Under the pieces are notes generated by a model. It saw only the letters and a list, made by a program, of their open reading frames with translations, ran no database searches and was not told where the DNA came from. From assembly GCF_900168295.1 (NCBI RefSeq), contig NZ_FVZL01000002.1, forward strand, positions 1 to 64,000: a stretch of 64,000 bases of DNA, given 5' to 3'. The translations under genes were made by a program, and so were the position numbers. Every line of letters begins with the position of its first letter. Within the stretch, counting starts at the first letter, position 1. Below are positions 9,571-18,010 of this stretch, in pieces. The stretch comes from Arthrobacter sp. P2b. Lineage in GTDB: Bacteria > Actinomycetota > Actinomycetes > Actinomycetales > Micrococcaceae.

Positions 9571-10026
9571 CTAGCGTTTCTTTCGAACCAGTCGCATGAT
9601 GCCCAGAACGATGTAAGTCGGAATGATCGGAATGAGAGTCAGCAAACCCACCGCGCCGATAGCGATACCGTCAGGGGTTACGCCCCTAATGCAGCGAAGC
9701 AGTCCGAAGAACTCAAGTAGGGCTGGAATCAGCCATAGTGTCTTCCATATAACGACAGAGCGCACGCTGTTACCGTCAGCGACAGCCTGACTTTGCGGTG
9801 CAGAATGAAGTGCATAGCGGATCACATGTAATACTGCGCCGAAAGTCATCGTTGCAGTACAGAGGACCGCGAATACGATCATCAGATCGGTATTGCCGGC
9901 CAGGTTGCTGATGTAGGCACCGAGAAAAGTAATAACGCTGATACCAAAGGAAGTCCAAGACCAGATAAGGCTGTTCCTGGTAACCGGAAGTGGTGTAGGC
10001 ACGGGCTGGAAATCGTTGTGATTCAT
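9571..10026 (-). CDS. hypothetical four-helix membrane protein
   Basis: A 151-residue protein with four hydrophobic segments (about residues 25-45, 50-72, 95-112 and 120-142) and a basic C-terminus RLVRKKR. The ATG at 10026 is used; the preceding in-frame TTG is less likely, and neither has a strong ribosome site. The DNA looks less G+C-rich than its neighbours, which may indicate recent acquisition. It lies among decayed genes. I do not recognise the family. Confidence 0.6.
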   Translation of the reverse strand: MNHNDFQPVPTPLPVTRNSLIWSWTSFGISVITFLGAYISNLAGNTDLMIVFAVLCTATMTFGAVLHVIRYALHSAPQSQAVADGNSVRSVVIWKTLWLIPALLEFFGLLRCIRGVTPDGIAIGAVGLLTLIPIIPTYIVLGIMRLVRKKR

Positions 10027-10048
10027 CAAAGAATTATGTCGTTTCGTA

Positions 10049-10260
10049 TTAGGAGAAGATGGCCGCGGCGGGAACCTCGAACGTGAGTGTCAGCGGCTGC
10101 AGATCCGGGTGGTTATAGACGAACTTGACAGGAGCGCCGGTGGTGTCATTCAGCACCTTGCCAGTATCGGCGAGACGGATAACTCAGCCTTCCTGATGGA
10201 AGATGATTGACGGGTCGGGGAGCAGCCAGTCGCCCATGAAGTTCGCCTCGAGCCACTTTT
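10049..10260 (-). pseudogene. C-terminal remnant with in-frame stop, unknown family
   Basis: One minus-strand frame reads as protein-like sequence (KWLEANFMGDWLLPDPS, then a TGA, then VIRLADTGKVLND and VKFVYNHPDLQPLTLTF) up to a TAA at 10049-10051. The internal stop and lack of a start point to a decayed gene tail. It sits between two apparently intact small genes. The family is not recognised. Confidence 0.4.
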
Positions 10261-10315
10261 CACCGCGGCACCCAGAACGCGGCAAACGCGAAGTTGTTGT
10301 AATCCACTTCAGCGC

Positions 10316-10906
10316 CTAATCACGCTCCATCTGGATGGTGACCTCATAGAAATCTGAGCCTTCTGAAGACTCTTCGATGCAGAGCGACTCTCCGCTCACT
10401 CCGTCAAACTCGGTCCTGATGCAGCCCACATACCGTCCTGAAACAGGGCCGCCCGAATTGGATTTCATGCTGAACCGGTCTGCTGCCTCATCCAGGCTGA
10501 CCTTGTGATCCACGGACCACCGGGCGGACAAACGCAGGCATGATGTATCGATGGAGAGACATCCGGGATCGACCTTGGGGTCGAAGCGGAAGACCTCAAC
10601 CCAGTCATCCTCCGGTAGGTTGTCGGCCCGGGCCATCATTTCACTGGCTTTCTCCGCCTGGGTGCCTCCGCCGCCATTGATCTCCCGGGCGAGGGCGGAG
10701 CATCCGACAAAACCAAGAATGCTGAGCAAGACCACCGCCAGTGCGATTCCACCGAGTACCCAGCCAAGCCTGCTCTTCTTCCGCGGCGGAGTCCCCTGCC
10801 ACTCAGGCAGAGGTGGTCCATAGTAGGGGTGTGGGGGATCCTGACCCGGGGGAGAGTACGGCGGTTGAGGTGGATACGGTGGTTGGTTCTGTTGGTACGG
10901 GTCCAT
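10316..10906 (-). CDS. membrane-anchored protein with Pro/Tyr-rich N-terminus
   Basis: A 196-residue protein. The first 40 residues are rich in Pro, Tyr and Gln (YQQNQPPYPPQPPYSPPG), followed by a basic stretch, one transmembrane helix (about residues 47-69, WVLGGIALAVVLLSILGFVG) and an extracytoplasmic domain of about 125 residues with four cysteines after position 110 (likely two disulfides). This layout is common in actinobacterial surface proteins of unknown role. It sits about 150 bases from a lipoprotein gene read in the same direction. Confidence 0.7.
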   Translation of the reverse strand: MDPYQQNQPPYPPQPPYSPPGQDPPHPYYGPPLPEWQGTPPRKKSRLGWVLGGIALAVVLLSILGFVGCSALAREINGGGGTQAEKASEMMARADNLPEDDWVEVFRFDPKVDPGCLSIDTSCLRLSARWSVDHKVSLDEAADRFSMKSNSGGPVSGRYVGCIRTEFDGVSGESLCIEESSEGSDFYEVTIQMERD

Positions 10907-11052
10907 TCCGTAGCCTTTCTGGTTTGAATTACTTGCGCCTCATGCCGGCAAGAAACTTGGCAGGCTGCCGTCACCCGGGCGGTGGGGAGAGAATCGTGCA
11001 GCCATTCTTTCGTGCAGCACGTCGTTCAGGTGATGTTTCGGGCCACTCCCGG

Positions 11053-11658
11053 TCAGGCCGGGCTTACATGCACGACGATGACCTGGACGTCCTTTTCACC
11101 GTCATAGCGGAGGTCGTACTGTACTTGGAGCCCCGTTGATGTGCCTGGTGCCAGGGCGAAGTCGCTCTTGTCCTCCGGCTGGCTTGACGTTGATTCAATC
11201 CAGTCTTCAGCGGAATCACGCGGGATGCCGTAGCGGTCAACGCCCCCACGAATCAGGGCGGTGAAGTCCTCCAACGACCCTGCCGTGAGGAAGTACGTGA
11301 CCTCACTGAACTCGGATCTGTTGTTCATGCCGTTGAGCCGCAGGCGGTCGGTGGTGGCGCTGATGCTCCCATGGGGCCCTTCGATGTCCAAGATCATGGT
11401 GCCGTCGTTGATCTTTACGTCCGGCGCCTGGCTTGTACCGTTCTCCAGGCCAACGCTTTCTTTGGTGAGCTGTCCGGAGGTCATGTCCAGCCGCGCGGAT
11501 TTGGACGCCCTGATTTGTGCGATTCCGGCCTCATCCAGTCGGGCATAGCCGTCGACGGACGCCGTCGCTGTGGTGACAGCGTCAGCGCCTCCATAGGGAA
11601 CGACGCAGCCAGTGAGCAGCAACGGGACGAGCAGAATCGACGCGGTAAAGCCCTTCAA
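11053..11658 (-). CDS. hypothetical lipoprotein
   Basis: A 201-residue protein when started at the TTG at 11658, which has a GGGGG ribosome site; the longer TTG start at 11670 has none. A hydrophobic leader ends in a lipobox LLTGC with Cys18, so the protein should be lipid-anchored outside the membrane. The mature part has alternating strand-like segments (TMILDIEG, TYFLTAG, VQVIVVHVSPA), consistent with a LppX/LprG-like or DUF-type beta-rich lipoprotein, but the family is not certain. It precedes the Pro/Tyr-rich membrane protein on the same strand. Confidence 0.65.
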   Translation of the reverse strand: MKGFTASILLVPLLLTGCVVPYGGADAVTTATASVDGYARLDEAGIAQIRASKSARLDMTSGQLTKESVGLENGTSQAPDVKINDGTMILDIEGPHGSISATTDRLRLNGMNNRSEFSEVTYFLTAGSLEDFTALIRGGVDRYGIPRDSAEDWIESTSSQPEDKSDFALAPGTSTGLQVQYDLRYDGEKDVQVIVVHVSPA

Positions 11659-11670
11659 TGTATCCCCCAA

Positions 11671-12052
11671 ATGCGCGTATGCAACCGTCAGGCAAGTAAA
11701 TCATTTGCAGGCGACGACCAAGGAACTCCGCGGCAGGGTAGTTGTGCCCATCGCCGGGGCCGTATAAGTGTGGAAGCATTCCAAGGAGACTTATCCATGG
11801 GGCCATGACAAGACGTGGGTGAAATCGCGCGTCCGACGGCCAGTTCTTGCACTCGCAGCACCGCCCTCCGAGAGAGTAAGGGACATGTCAGCAGCGGCTT
11901 TACCGGCGGTGGCCCGACAATAAGTGGAACATCAGCTTTTATCACGGCTGTCAGTGGATTCGACAAGGGAACTGGATGCCAAAGTGGGTGTGTACAGTGT
12001 CAGGGGAGCGGCCAGCGACGCCTAACCGCAAGCCTGGTACGAGGGCAGTGCT
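11671..12052. other. gene-poor stretch
   Basis: I see no supportable gene here. Open frames on both strands are compositionally unlike proteins and lack ribosome sites. Confidence 0.5.
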
Positions 12053-12307
12053 TCAATCTGGGCACGTCCTCGTGATCGGCCAGAGAGGAATGGGGCCATC
12101 ATCGGGCGAGTCCCCCAGGAGCCGTTCCGGGAATCGGAAGTTCGTGAACCAGACAGAGTCAAGGTCCACGAAGCGGCGCATACTGTCGCACGTGGGCCGA
12201 CGGACTTTGCCTGTCAGGGTGATGATAGAGCAGTCACCGGAGCCCAGCCCTCCTTCATAGCCGCCTTTCCCAGCACCACCGTTGCACTCATCAGTTCCCG
12301 AAGTCCG
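12053..12307 (-). pseudogene. protein-like fragment with C-terminus intact
   Basis: A minus-strand frame ending at a TGA (12053-12055) reads as plausible protein: a Gly-rich part (CNGGAGKGGYEGGLGSGDC) and then a segment with SMRRFVDLDSVWF and FRFPERLLGD. No start with a ribosome site is seen. The same frame continues upstream across a TGA at 12308-12310 into another 78 codons that also look partly coding. It is therefore probably one gene broken by a nonsense change, or a fragment. The family is unknown. Confidence 0.35.
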
Positions 12308-12458
12308 TCAGCGCTGATCGCGACCAGATTTGAATGAAGCCACCTGCTTGTACAGCGGCCTGGATGCGGCAGCCGCCCGCGCCGCCGCTGCTTCCGTCAT
12401 GCTCGTGGTTCCCGTCATGCCGATAAGCTCATCCGGGCGCCAGGCAGCCGGCCGGAGT

Positions 12459-12656
12459 TCAGTGCCAACCGCTGTACGGATCCGCGCTGTGGTTGGTGGG
12501 CGGCGGGTTCTTGTAGACCCGGCCGCGCTGGGACTGGGGTTCACCCTGGTGCCGTGGTGGCCTGGTACGACGGTGCTTGCGTTGCCAGTAGCCGTTTAGC
12601 AGCCGCAGGACCACCATGAAGGCCACAAAGCAGCCTAGGAAAACGAGATACTCCAT
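12459..12656 (-). CDS. small single-helix membrane protein
   Basis: A 65-residue protein whose ATG overlaps the stop of the upstream gene (TGATG at 12656), indicating translational coupling. An N-terminal transmembrane helix (YLVFLGCFVAFMVVLRLL, residues 3-20) is followed by a basic, Pro-rich cytoplasmic tail. It is the third gene of a set of three small membrane proteins (13505 to 12459). No family is recognised. Confidence 0.6.
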   Translation of the reverse strand: MEYLVFLGCFVAFMVVLRLLNGYWQRKHRRTRPPRHQGEPQSQRGRVYKNPPPTNHSADPYSGWH

Positions 12657-13027
12657 CAGGCCCCCCGACCGTCCGTAGCCTTCTGTGCCTGCAGCCAGCG
12701 CTGACGGCGCCCGGCGATAACAAAGGCCCACCAGACCATGACGAAGGTCGCGAGCCCAAGTATGCTGCTCCAGACACCCGTCCATACTTCGCCTGGAAGG
12801 GTGAAGCAGTAAAAGCCCATGGTGAGCATGCCAGCGCCCATGAGGGCAAGGAAGCAGGCCGCCACCCTGATTGTGGTCGGGTCCTGGAGAGGCGTGGTGG
12901 CGCCCATCGAATACCCCTCAGGTACCCCGCCGGGCCCGTACTGCTCCTCGAACTGGCGTACGTTGAAGCTGCTTGAGTCGTAGTGGGTTCCGTCGGGCCG
13001 ACGGAACTGCTTGTCCTGGTTGAACAT
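12656..13027 (-). CDS. hypothetical two-helix membrane protein
   Basis: A 123-residue protein started at the ATG at 13027 because the longer frame upstream overlaps the preceding gene and has no ribosome site. A polar N-terminal half with FRRPDGTHYDSSSF is followed by two transmembrane helices (about residues 54-77 and 85-108) and a basic tail. It begins 10 bases after the upstream membrane protein ends and overlaps the next start by one base, so the three genes are likely co-expressed. Function is unknown. Confidence 0.65.
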   Translation of the reverse strand: MFNQDKQFRRPDGTHYDSSSFNVRQFEEQYGPGGVPEGYSMGATTPLQDPTTIRVAACFLALMGAGMLTMGFYCFTLPGEVWTGVWSSILGLATFVMVWWAFVIAGRRQRWLQAQKATDGRGA

Positions 13028-13037
13028 GGGTCGAATC

Positions 13038-13505
13038 CTATCGGGACGTTCCGTGCTGGCCCGGGCGTTTCTGGCCCAATTCCAGAAGGTTGACGTCAAC
13101 GCGGGCGGAAGTGCCCGGTTTCGGGGAGTCCCGCAGCTTGCGCAGCTGGCTGGCCCGGTACTCGTCACGGGACAATCCAAAGGTATACAGGGTGCCGAAA
13201 GCTCCCAGAACGATAGTAAACAGCGCACCCCATTCTCCCCGGCCCTGCATCAGGGTCACGGTCAACATGACCAATGACCCGAGAAACAGCAGTCCCAGGA
13301 CGGCGCAGATGATGGCCATGCCCCACCAGGTGCTGACTTGGGCCTGGCCGCGGCCGGGCGTAAACCCGATTTCATCGCCGGGGTAGCTGTGCAGCTCTCC
13401 TGTGCTGGTCGTCCGCAAGACTCGATTCTCACCGACAGCGACGGCCTTCTTGTGCTCGGCGTACACCGCGTCATTGCGCCGCTCCTGCTCGCTGTAGAAA
13501 ATCAT
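13038..13505 (-). CDS. hypothetical two-helix membrane protein
   Basis: A 155-residue protein started at the ATG at 13505, preceded by GGAAGGG at a good distance; the frame extends further upstream but without a ribosome site. A polar N-terminus containing YSEQERRNDAVYAEHKK is followed by two hydrophobic segments (about residues 60-87 and 92-110) and a polar tail. It is the first of three small membrane-protein genes. Their layout resembles the next gene (polar N-terminus, helix pair), so they may be distant paralogues. Function is unknown. Confidence 0.65.
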   Translation of the reverse strand: MIFYSEQERRNDAVYAEHKKAVAVGENRVLRTTSTGELHSYPGDEIGFTPGRGQAQVSTWWGMAIICAVLGLLFLGSLVMLTVTLMQGRGEWGALFTIVLGAFGTLYTFGLSRDEYRASQLRKLRDSPKPGTSARVDVNLLELGQKRPGQHGTSR

Positions 13506-13646
13506 GCGGTCCCTTCCCGTCCGGACTGTATGTGTATGGGTCAGTGAACTCCTGACGCAGGCTCTCCCCTTAAAACGCCGCGGCGCTGCCGCACACTTAG
13601 CCCTCACCCTAGCGAAGAATGCGGTAGAACCATGTCCGTGAAGGAA

Positions 13647-13688
13647 AAACGGTGCCGCACCCCGAATCAGCGGGGTGCGGCACCGTTT
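13647..13688 (-). terminator. Rho-independent terminator
   Basis: A perfect 18-bp stem (AAACGGTGCCGCACCCCG and its complement) with a six-base loop. On the minus strand it is followed by TTTTTCC. It lies just downstream of the AMIN-like gene that ends at 13698. Confidence 0.9.
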
Positions 13689-13697
13689 CTGGCTCCA

Positions 13698-14243
13698 TCA
13701 CCAGAAATGGGCTACGTCCACGATCAGCCGGGAACCGGACCCTGGCCCGTCGAGGGTGAAGACCCGGAAGGGCAGCCGGGCACGGACGCCCAGACCGATG
13801 CTGGTGGAACCTTCGAAGCTGTTCGCGTAGACGACTTGCCGGAAGGTCTGGTAGCCGGCGACGTTGGACAGCTCAGCCTTGGCGGCCGGGTTGTAGGTGA
13901 CGTTGCCGTTCTGGTCGTAGGAGGGTGCGTTTACGACGACCTGCAGGCGTGCGTTGCCGTAGACCGGGATCGTGAAGCCGGTGCCGTCCTGGATGATCTC
14001 GGGGACGTACCGGACTGTGTAGCCCTTGGCGGGGCCGTTGAGGTCGACCACCATGCGGTCGAAGCAGGGTTGCTGCCCGGTCCGGACGTTGGTGACGGAT
14101 GCTGAGCTCATCTCGGGCGTGGTCTTAGCCCTAGATCCCCATGCGAGCCCGCAATAGGAGGCTGCCGAAGCGGGCCCCGGAGCCAGGATGCCCAGCCCAA
14201 CGGCCGCCAGAAGCGCCGTGAGCCAGAGTAGGAGTTTTTTCAT
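13698..14243 (-). CDS. secreted AMIN-like domain protein
   Basis: A 181-residue protein with a signal peptide (MKKLLLWLTALLAAV, cleavage likely after GPASA near residue 28). The mature part matches the actinobacterial AMIN-like domain: CFDRMVVDL, then YTVRYVPEIIQDGTG, IPVYGNARLQVVV and a C-terminus LPFRVFTLDGP, ending SRLIVDV. Proteins with this domain are exported and thought to bind cell-wall material, but their exact role is not established. The ATG at 14243 is chosen because the hydrophobic leader starts there; the upstream extension lacks a ribosome site. A strong terminator follows directly, so it is a single-gene unit. Confidence 0.8.
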   Translation of the reverse strand: MKKLLLWLTALLAAVGLGILAPGPASAASYCGLAWGSRAKTTPEMSSASVTNVRTGQQPCFDRMVVDLNGPAKGYTVRYVPEIIQDGTGFTIPVYGNARLQVVVNAPSYDQNGNVTYNPAAKAELSNVAGYQTFRQVVYANSFEGSTSIGLGVRARLPFRVFTLDGPGSGSRLIVDVAHFW

Positions 14244-14513
14244 TGGGGTGCCATTCAGAGAGGTGGTGGGGCTGGATAGCTCAAGACTATGGAGCGTCAA
14301 GGCCCGAAACGAGGGTTGTTGCCGCTTCGGGGTGCAACTGTAAGGAAGGCCGCCTCCGGGTCACGCGCCAGTAAATCCCGGGGCTATTTGTCGGCCGTCT
14401 TAACCGTTTCGGTGCCGTTTCGCGCACCCGGCCGTAATGCTGGTAACGGCACCAGGACAGGACAAAACCTGCCCGGTGCGCTCTGCGGTCCTCTCATTGG
14501 CTGCTTCGAACAA

Positions 14514-14948
14514 TCAGGGGTCCAATTGCTCCATCAAGACCTTGAGGTTGGCTAGCGCCTTCTCGTCGTCCCGCTTGAAGATCAGCTTCAGGAGGGGTAC
14601 TGCGAACCGCGCCAGCCCAGCCACTTGGAAATCCACTTTGCTGATTAGTCGACAGGTATTAGCACCCGTAGGCTCGACGAGCTAGGAGGCGGCTCCGGTC
14701 ATCTTGCTCGAGGGTAGCTCGAAGGCGACGAAGCGGCCTGGCTCGTAATCAATAAAGCGGTTACGGGTGACGACTTTCATCCCTGCGAATCGCCGCGCTA
14801 GTTCATGCTCCGTGCCAAGGCCGATAGGACTTGGAGTGATGCGCCGTATCTCGTCAATGCCGCTTTGCCGCTGGGGCGCGTTCGTGTGGTCTGCGACGAA
14901 GTCGAAGAACTTTGAAGCCGGAGCCTGTAGCTCAGTGATCGTTTCCAA
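14514..14948 (-). pseudogene. SRPBCC-family protein interrupted by TAG
   Basis: The frame from the ATG at 14948 gives 88 residues of an SRPBCC/polyketide-cyclase-like protein (ASKFFDFVADHTN near the start, then IDEIRRITPSPIGLGTEHEL and DYEPGRFVAFEL), then a TAG at 14682-14684. The same frame continues without shift for a further 56 codons (CRLISKVDFQVAGLARFAVP, LKVLMEQLDP) to a TGA at 14514. The total of about 145 codons matches the usual length of the family. A single nonsense mutation is the simplest reading. A sequencing error is the alternative. Confidence 0.65.
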
Positions 14949-14977
14949 CTGGAGCTTCTCACGAGGCTTCTTTTCTC

Positions 14978-15228
14978 ATGGTGGGCACGCGCCGGCAATC
15001 ACGAGTTTTCACTTTCCAAGTGTCCACATCCGCCCGGCTCTGGGACAACGCTATTGCGGAATCCATGAACTGATGGATCTTGCCTGGAATGTGGTCGCTG
15101 ACCGTGTCCACTCCCGGGAGGTCGCGGTCCTGTTCCTGGACACCCGGCCGGTGGACGCCATCGCCTTCCGCCACGATCTGCTGGGCGCCGACGGCCCGAA
15201 GAGCTACTTCACCAAAGCCTCGAAGTAA
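14978..15228 (+). pseudogene. short unknown gene with a probable frameshift
   Basis: From an ATG at 14978, one frame gives 31 protein-like residues ending IAESMN. The frame shifted by one base continues as ELMDLAWNVVADRVHSREVA, then LFLDTRPVDAIAFRHDLLGA, to a TAA near 15228. The two pieces join smoothly, suggesting one gene of about 83 residues broken by a one-base indel. It is divergent from the broken SRPBCC gene. The family is not recognised. Confidence 0.35.
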
Positions 15229-15272
15229 GCGATGACGAGGTGGTGGCCAACCCCACGCCCCTTCCCTGGCAA

Positions 15273-15671
15273 TCAGGCGGCAACTGTGTCGCCATGGCGG
15301 TGGGCCACCTTCCATTCGCCGCCTTCACGGCGGTATATCTGCGTTGCCCGCAGGATGTAGCTGCGGGGCTCACCGTCTACCGAAGCTGAAGTATGCTCCA
15401 GGCCCGCCGTGTAAGCCATGTCTCCCATGACGCCGTAGGCGAGTAGCTCGAACCTGTATGACGTGCAGTCGGAGAACTGCTTGGCGAGACCGCTGAACAA
15501 ATCAGCGAGCTCCTGCTGCCCAAAGGCGTTGCGCCAGGCGCCCAAAACGCTCACAGATTCCTCGCGGGACCAGATTGCCCGACGTGGGCCGGCGTCGCCG
15601 TTATGGATTGCCAGTTCCGCCTCGTACAGCGAGGTCCTCACCCAATCCAGAAAATCGCTTTGATCGCTCAT
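15273..15671 (-). CDS. SnoaL/NTF2-like fold protein
   Basis: A 132-residue protein with the pattern of SnoaL-like (DUF4440-type) proteins: an N-terminal helix FLDWVRTSLYEAELAIHNGD, the central segment YRFELLAYGVMGDMAYTAGL and the C-terminal strands YILRATQIYRR and WKVAHRHGD. The second ATG (15671) is preferred over 15692 because GGGAG lies before it. Such proteins are small cone-shaped barrels; many are enzymes of unknown substrate. It lies 16 bases beyond the cupin gene's stop, but reads in the same direction with its own start region, so co-expression is possible. Confidence 0.75.
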   Translation of the reverse strand: MSDQSDFLDWVRTSLYEAELAIHNGDAGPRRAIWSREESVSVLGAWRNAFGQQELADLFSGLAKQFSDCTSYRFELLAYGVMGDMAYTAGLEHTSASVDGEPRSYILRATQIYRREGGEWKVAHRHGDTVAA

Positions 15672-15707
15672 TCCATCTCCCAGCTGACTCATGGAAAATC
15701 GCCGGAC

Positions 15708-16199
15708 TTAGAACAAAAGTCCGTGCCGCTCGACAAGCGGCATTGTCGCCTCGAAGTCCACCTCGGCGCCGTACTCCGCCGCGAGAGCTGGAAGCGTGTC
15801 GGGGGAGTATTCGCCGCCCGGCTCGGCAAGCCGGCGGAACATTGCCTCGACTCCGCCCGGAACGATGATCTCCAGCACGCGGAGTTCGTCGTCGCCGGCA
15901 TTCCAGAAGGTGTGCCAACGTCCCCGTGGTTTCGAAACCAAATCTCCTGCCGTGGCAGTAATCTCGATTCCCTCCTCGATCACCGCGAGCGTGCCGGTCA
16001 GCACATAAGAATATTCGTCTTCGCGGCTGTGCCGGTGCATTGGCGCTGCCAGCATCTTCGGGCCGAGAACGTGTTCGACCAGCGCAATTCGGCCCGAGGA
16101 AGCCGCACTCTCAAGAAGGTACCGGTCTAAAAATCCGGGTTCTCCGGTCACGTCGCCCTCACCTGCGCGGACAACGTGAGGACCAGTTGGTGTGTCCAT
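15708..16199 (-). CDS. cupin domain protein
   Basis: A 163-residue protein with a single cupin barrel. The first cupin motif is seen as HRHSREDEYSYVLTG (about residues 55-69), with two His and a Glu that would bind a metal, and the second as the segment PRGRWHTFWNAG. Its C-terminal helix region (DTLPALAAEYGAEVDF) is typical of actinobacterial cupin_2 proteins linked to small-molecule metabolism. The substrate is unknown. It is divergent from the DUF4259 gene. Confidence 0.8.
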   Translation of the reverse strand: MDTPTGPHVVRAGEGDVTGEPGFLDRYLLESAASSGRIALVEHVLGPKMLAAPMHRHSREDEYSYVLTGTLAVIEEGIEITATAGDLVSKPRGRWHTFWNAGDDELRVLEIIVPGGVEAMFRRLAEPGGEYSPDTLPALAAEYGAEVDFEATMPLVERHGLLF

Positions 16200-16302
16200 A
16201 CGGCCATGATAGGACCGCGGCCTCTGTGTGGGTACGCAAAAATCCCAGCAGTGTCTGCCATATTAGTGCCATCACGTAACCGGCAACCGAAAGGGCGAAG
16301 CG

Positions 16303-16701
16303 ATGGGTGCATGGGGCTACATGCCGTTCGAAAACGACGACGCGCTGGGCTGGCTGGACGAACTCGAAGCTGGCGGTGCGAAAGTCGTGCGCGCAGCGCT
16401 CGCCAAAGTGGATGACGGCTACGTTGAGGCTCAGGAGGGCAACATTGCCATCGCCGCCGCCGACATCATTGCAGCCTGCCAGGGCAACGCGTCAGGGGAC
16501 CTGCCGGAAAACGTTGCCGACTGGGTAACCGCCCACGGGGCCGCGCTCACCGCCGAGGACGTGGAGCTGGCACTGGAGGCCGTGGGCCGGGTGGCAGGGG
16601 AGGAATCCGAGCTGGCCGAGCTGTGGGACGACGCCGACGAACCGGAATGGCGCGAATCCCTCGAAGACCTCTCCGAAAGGCTGCGCGCGGCCTTGCGGTA
16701 G
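16303..16701 (+). CDS. DUF4259 family protein
   Basis: A 132-residue acidic protein opening with MGAWGYMPFENDDALGWL, the hallmark N-terminus of the DUF4259 family, followed by alpha-helical segments and an acidic helix near the C-terminus. The length is normal for the family and the ATG has a GGGCGAAG ribosome site. No molecular function is established. It has its own promoter region, divergent from the cupin gene. Confidence 0.85.
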   Translation: MGAWGYMPFENDDALGWLDELEAGGAKVVRAALAKVDDGYVEAQEGNIAIAAADIIAACQGNASGDLPENVADWVTAHGAALTAEDVELALEAVGRVAGEESELAELWDDADEPEWRESLEDLSERLRAALR

Positions 16702-16728
16702 GGCGCAGCGCCGGCGCACCCGTTACGT

Positions 16729-16899
16729 CTAAGCCGCCCTTTCATCGACGTTTCGGACCTCCACAGTATGGACTGCGCGGGCGACTTCGCCGGGCGGCCG
16801 GCGCCGGGCTTTGACCAGAACAACCAGCATGGTCAGGACGGTGACCGTCCAGGCAATCGCGGCGAGGAACACCAGGCCGATTGCCACTAAGGGGTGCAT
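16729..16899 (-). CDS. small single-helix membrane protein, 56 residues
   Basis: A frame from the ATG at 16899 to a TAG at 16729-16731 encodes an N-terminal helix (VAIGLVFLAAIAWTVTVLTM, residues 5-24, continuing LVVLV), a basic stretch KARRRPP and a polar tail ending VRNVDERAA. This is a classic one-pass small membrane protein with the tail in the cytoplasm. It is convergent with the DUF4259 gene. There is no recognised family and no strong ribosome site. Confidence 0.5.
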   Translation of the reverse strand: MHPLVAIGLVFLAAIAWTVTVLTMLVVLVKARRRPPGEVARAVHTVEVRNVDERAA

Positions 16900-17115
16900 G
16901 CTGAAAGTCTAGGACCCTGTGGCTTTGATTCTCGGACGCAACTCCGCAGTATCAAAGCAGGAATTTTCACAAGCAGGGATCCGAAGCCGGCGGACACGCG
17001 TGAGGGCACGAAAAAGGTGCGCCCTTCTCGCTGAGCGCACCCTCTTCGACTCCCCAGCCAAATCCCCATTCGACCGGACCCATAATAAGCATGCTTAGGA
17101 TCCGGCTGGCAAGCC

Positions 17116-17532
17116 CTAGTAGAACGAGATGAGCTCCACGAGCTCCCCGACCCGGTCTTCCGGGTAGTTCCTGGCGATGTCTGCCTGGGTGAGGATTCCG
17201 ACTAAATCGTGGCCGTCGATGACCGGCAGCCTGCGGACCTGGTGGTCCTGCATCGTCCTGATGGCTTCTTCGATGGAGTCATCTGCTCCAACGGTCACCG
17301 GCTTGCCTTGACCAAAATCGCCCGCCTTGGCTGTGCGTGGGTCACCGCCCTCGGCGAAGCACTTGATGACAATGTCGCGGTCCGTGACCATGCCCTTGAG
17401 CCGGTTGTCCTCACCGCAGATGGGCAGTGCCCCAACATCCAGATCCTTCATCTTCCGCGCGGCCGCCTCCAGCGTTTCGTTTTCACCGATGCATTCAACG
17501 CCGCCGGTCATGATTTCACGTACTTTGGGCAT
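17116..17532 (-). CDS. CBS-domain pair protein
   Basis: A 138-residue protein made almost wholly of two CBS motifs (about residues 8-62 and 75-132). It has the typical phrases MKDLDVGALPICG and GMVTDRDIVIKC in the first and MQDHQVRRLPVID and GILTQADIA in the second. CBS pairs bind adenosine nucleotides and act as energy sensors. An AGGAG ribosome site precedes the ATG. Stand-alone CBS proteins of this size are common in actinobacteria (hypoxia or stress-response type), and their partner is not apparent here. Confidence 0.9.
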   Translation of the reverse strand: MPKVREIMTGGVECIGENETLEAAARKMKDLDVGALPICGEDNRLKGMVTDRDIVIKCFAEGGDPRTAKAGDFGQGKPVTVGADDSIEEAIRTMQDHQVRRLPVIDGHDLVGILTQADIARNYPEDRVGELVELISFY

Positions 17533-17799
17533 GACGCTCTCCTATATTGGTTGTTCCGGTCCTCGGGCCAGCGCCAGTCCTGCCCCATTCCAGATGGGCC
17601 AACAAGCGCATCAAGGTCACGGATTAAAGGTAAGTATGCTGAGCGTTAGAGTCCAGATCGAATTGAAACTCGAGACTCGGGATGAGCTGGTCGGAGGTCA
17701 CTCCGACCCCGAGGTGCAGCAGAACTTGGACGGCTGCCCCGTCATTGAGCTTGATTCTGGACCGGTGGCGAGAGGTGCTCCGAGCCCACTGCACCATAA

Positions 17800-18010
17800 T
17801 CAATCCTGCCGTTGCTGCCCCGACGGCGGGAACGTGCCGCCGGCCCTCGGCATCGCCCGTGAATTGATCCGGGTTGGTCACCGCGTCCGCTTCCCAGGGG
17901 AGCCGCAGCAGGCCGGCGCGATAGAGTCCGCGGGTGCCGAATTCCACGCTTATGACCGTTCGTTCCCGATGCCGGGGACCAGATGTCCGTGCTGCGGCAG
18001 ATCTCCATGA
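17800..18010 (+). pseudogene. N-terminal fragment of MGT-type glycosyltransferase
   Basis: A plus-strand frame contains GNVPPALGIARELIRVGHRV followed by a strand and AIESAGAEFHAYDRSFPMPG. This is the N-terminal nucleotide-sugar glycosyltransferase pattern (GHVxPxLxLAxELxxRGHxV, then AGAEF) of the MGT/UGT family. The frame stops near 18010, and no ribosome site or the remaining 300 or so residues are present. It is a decayed remnant. Confidence 0.55.
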
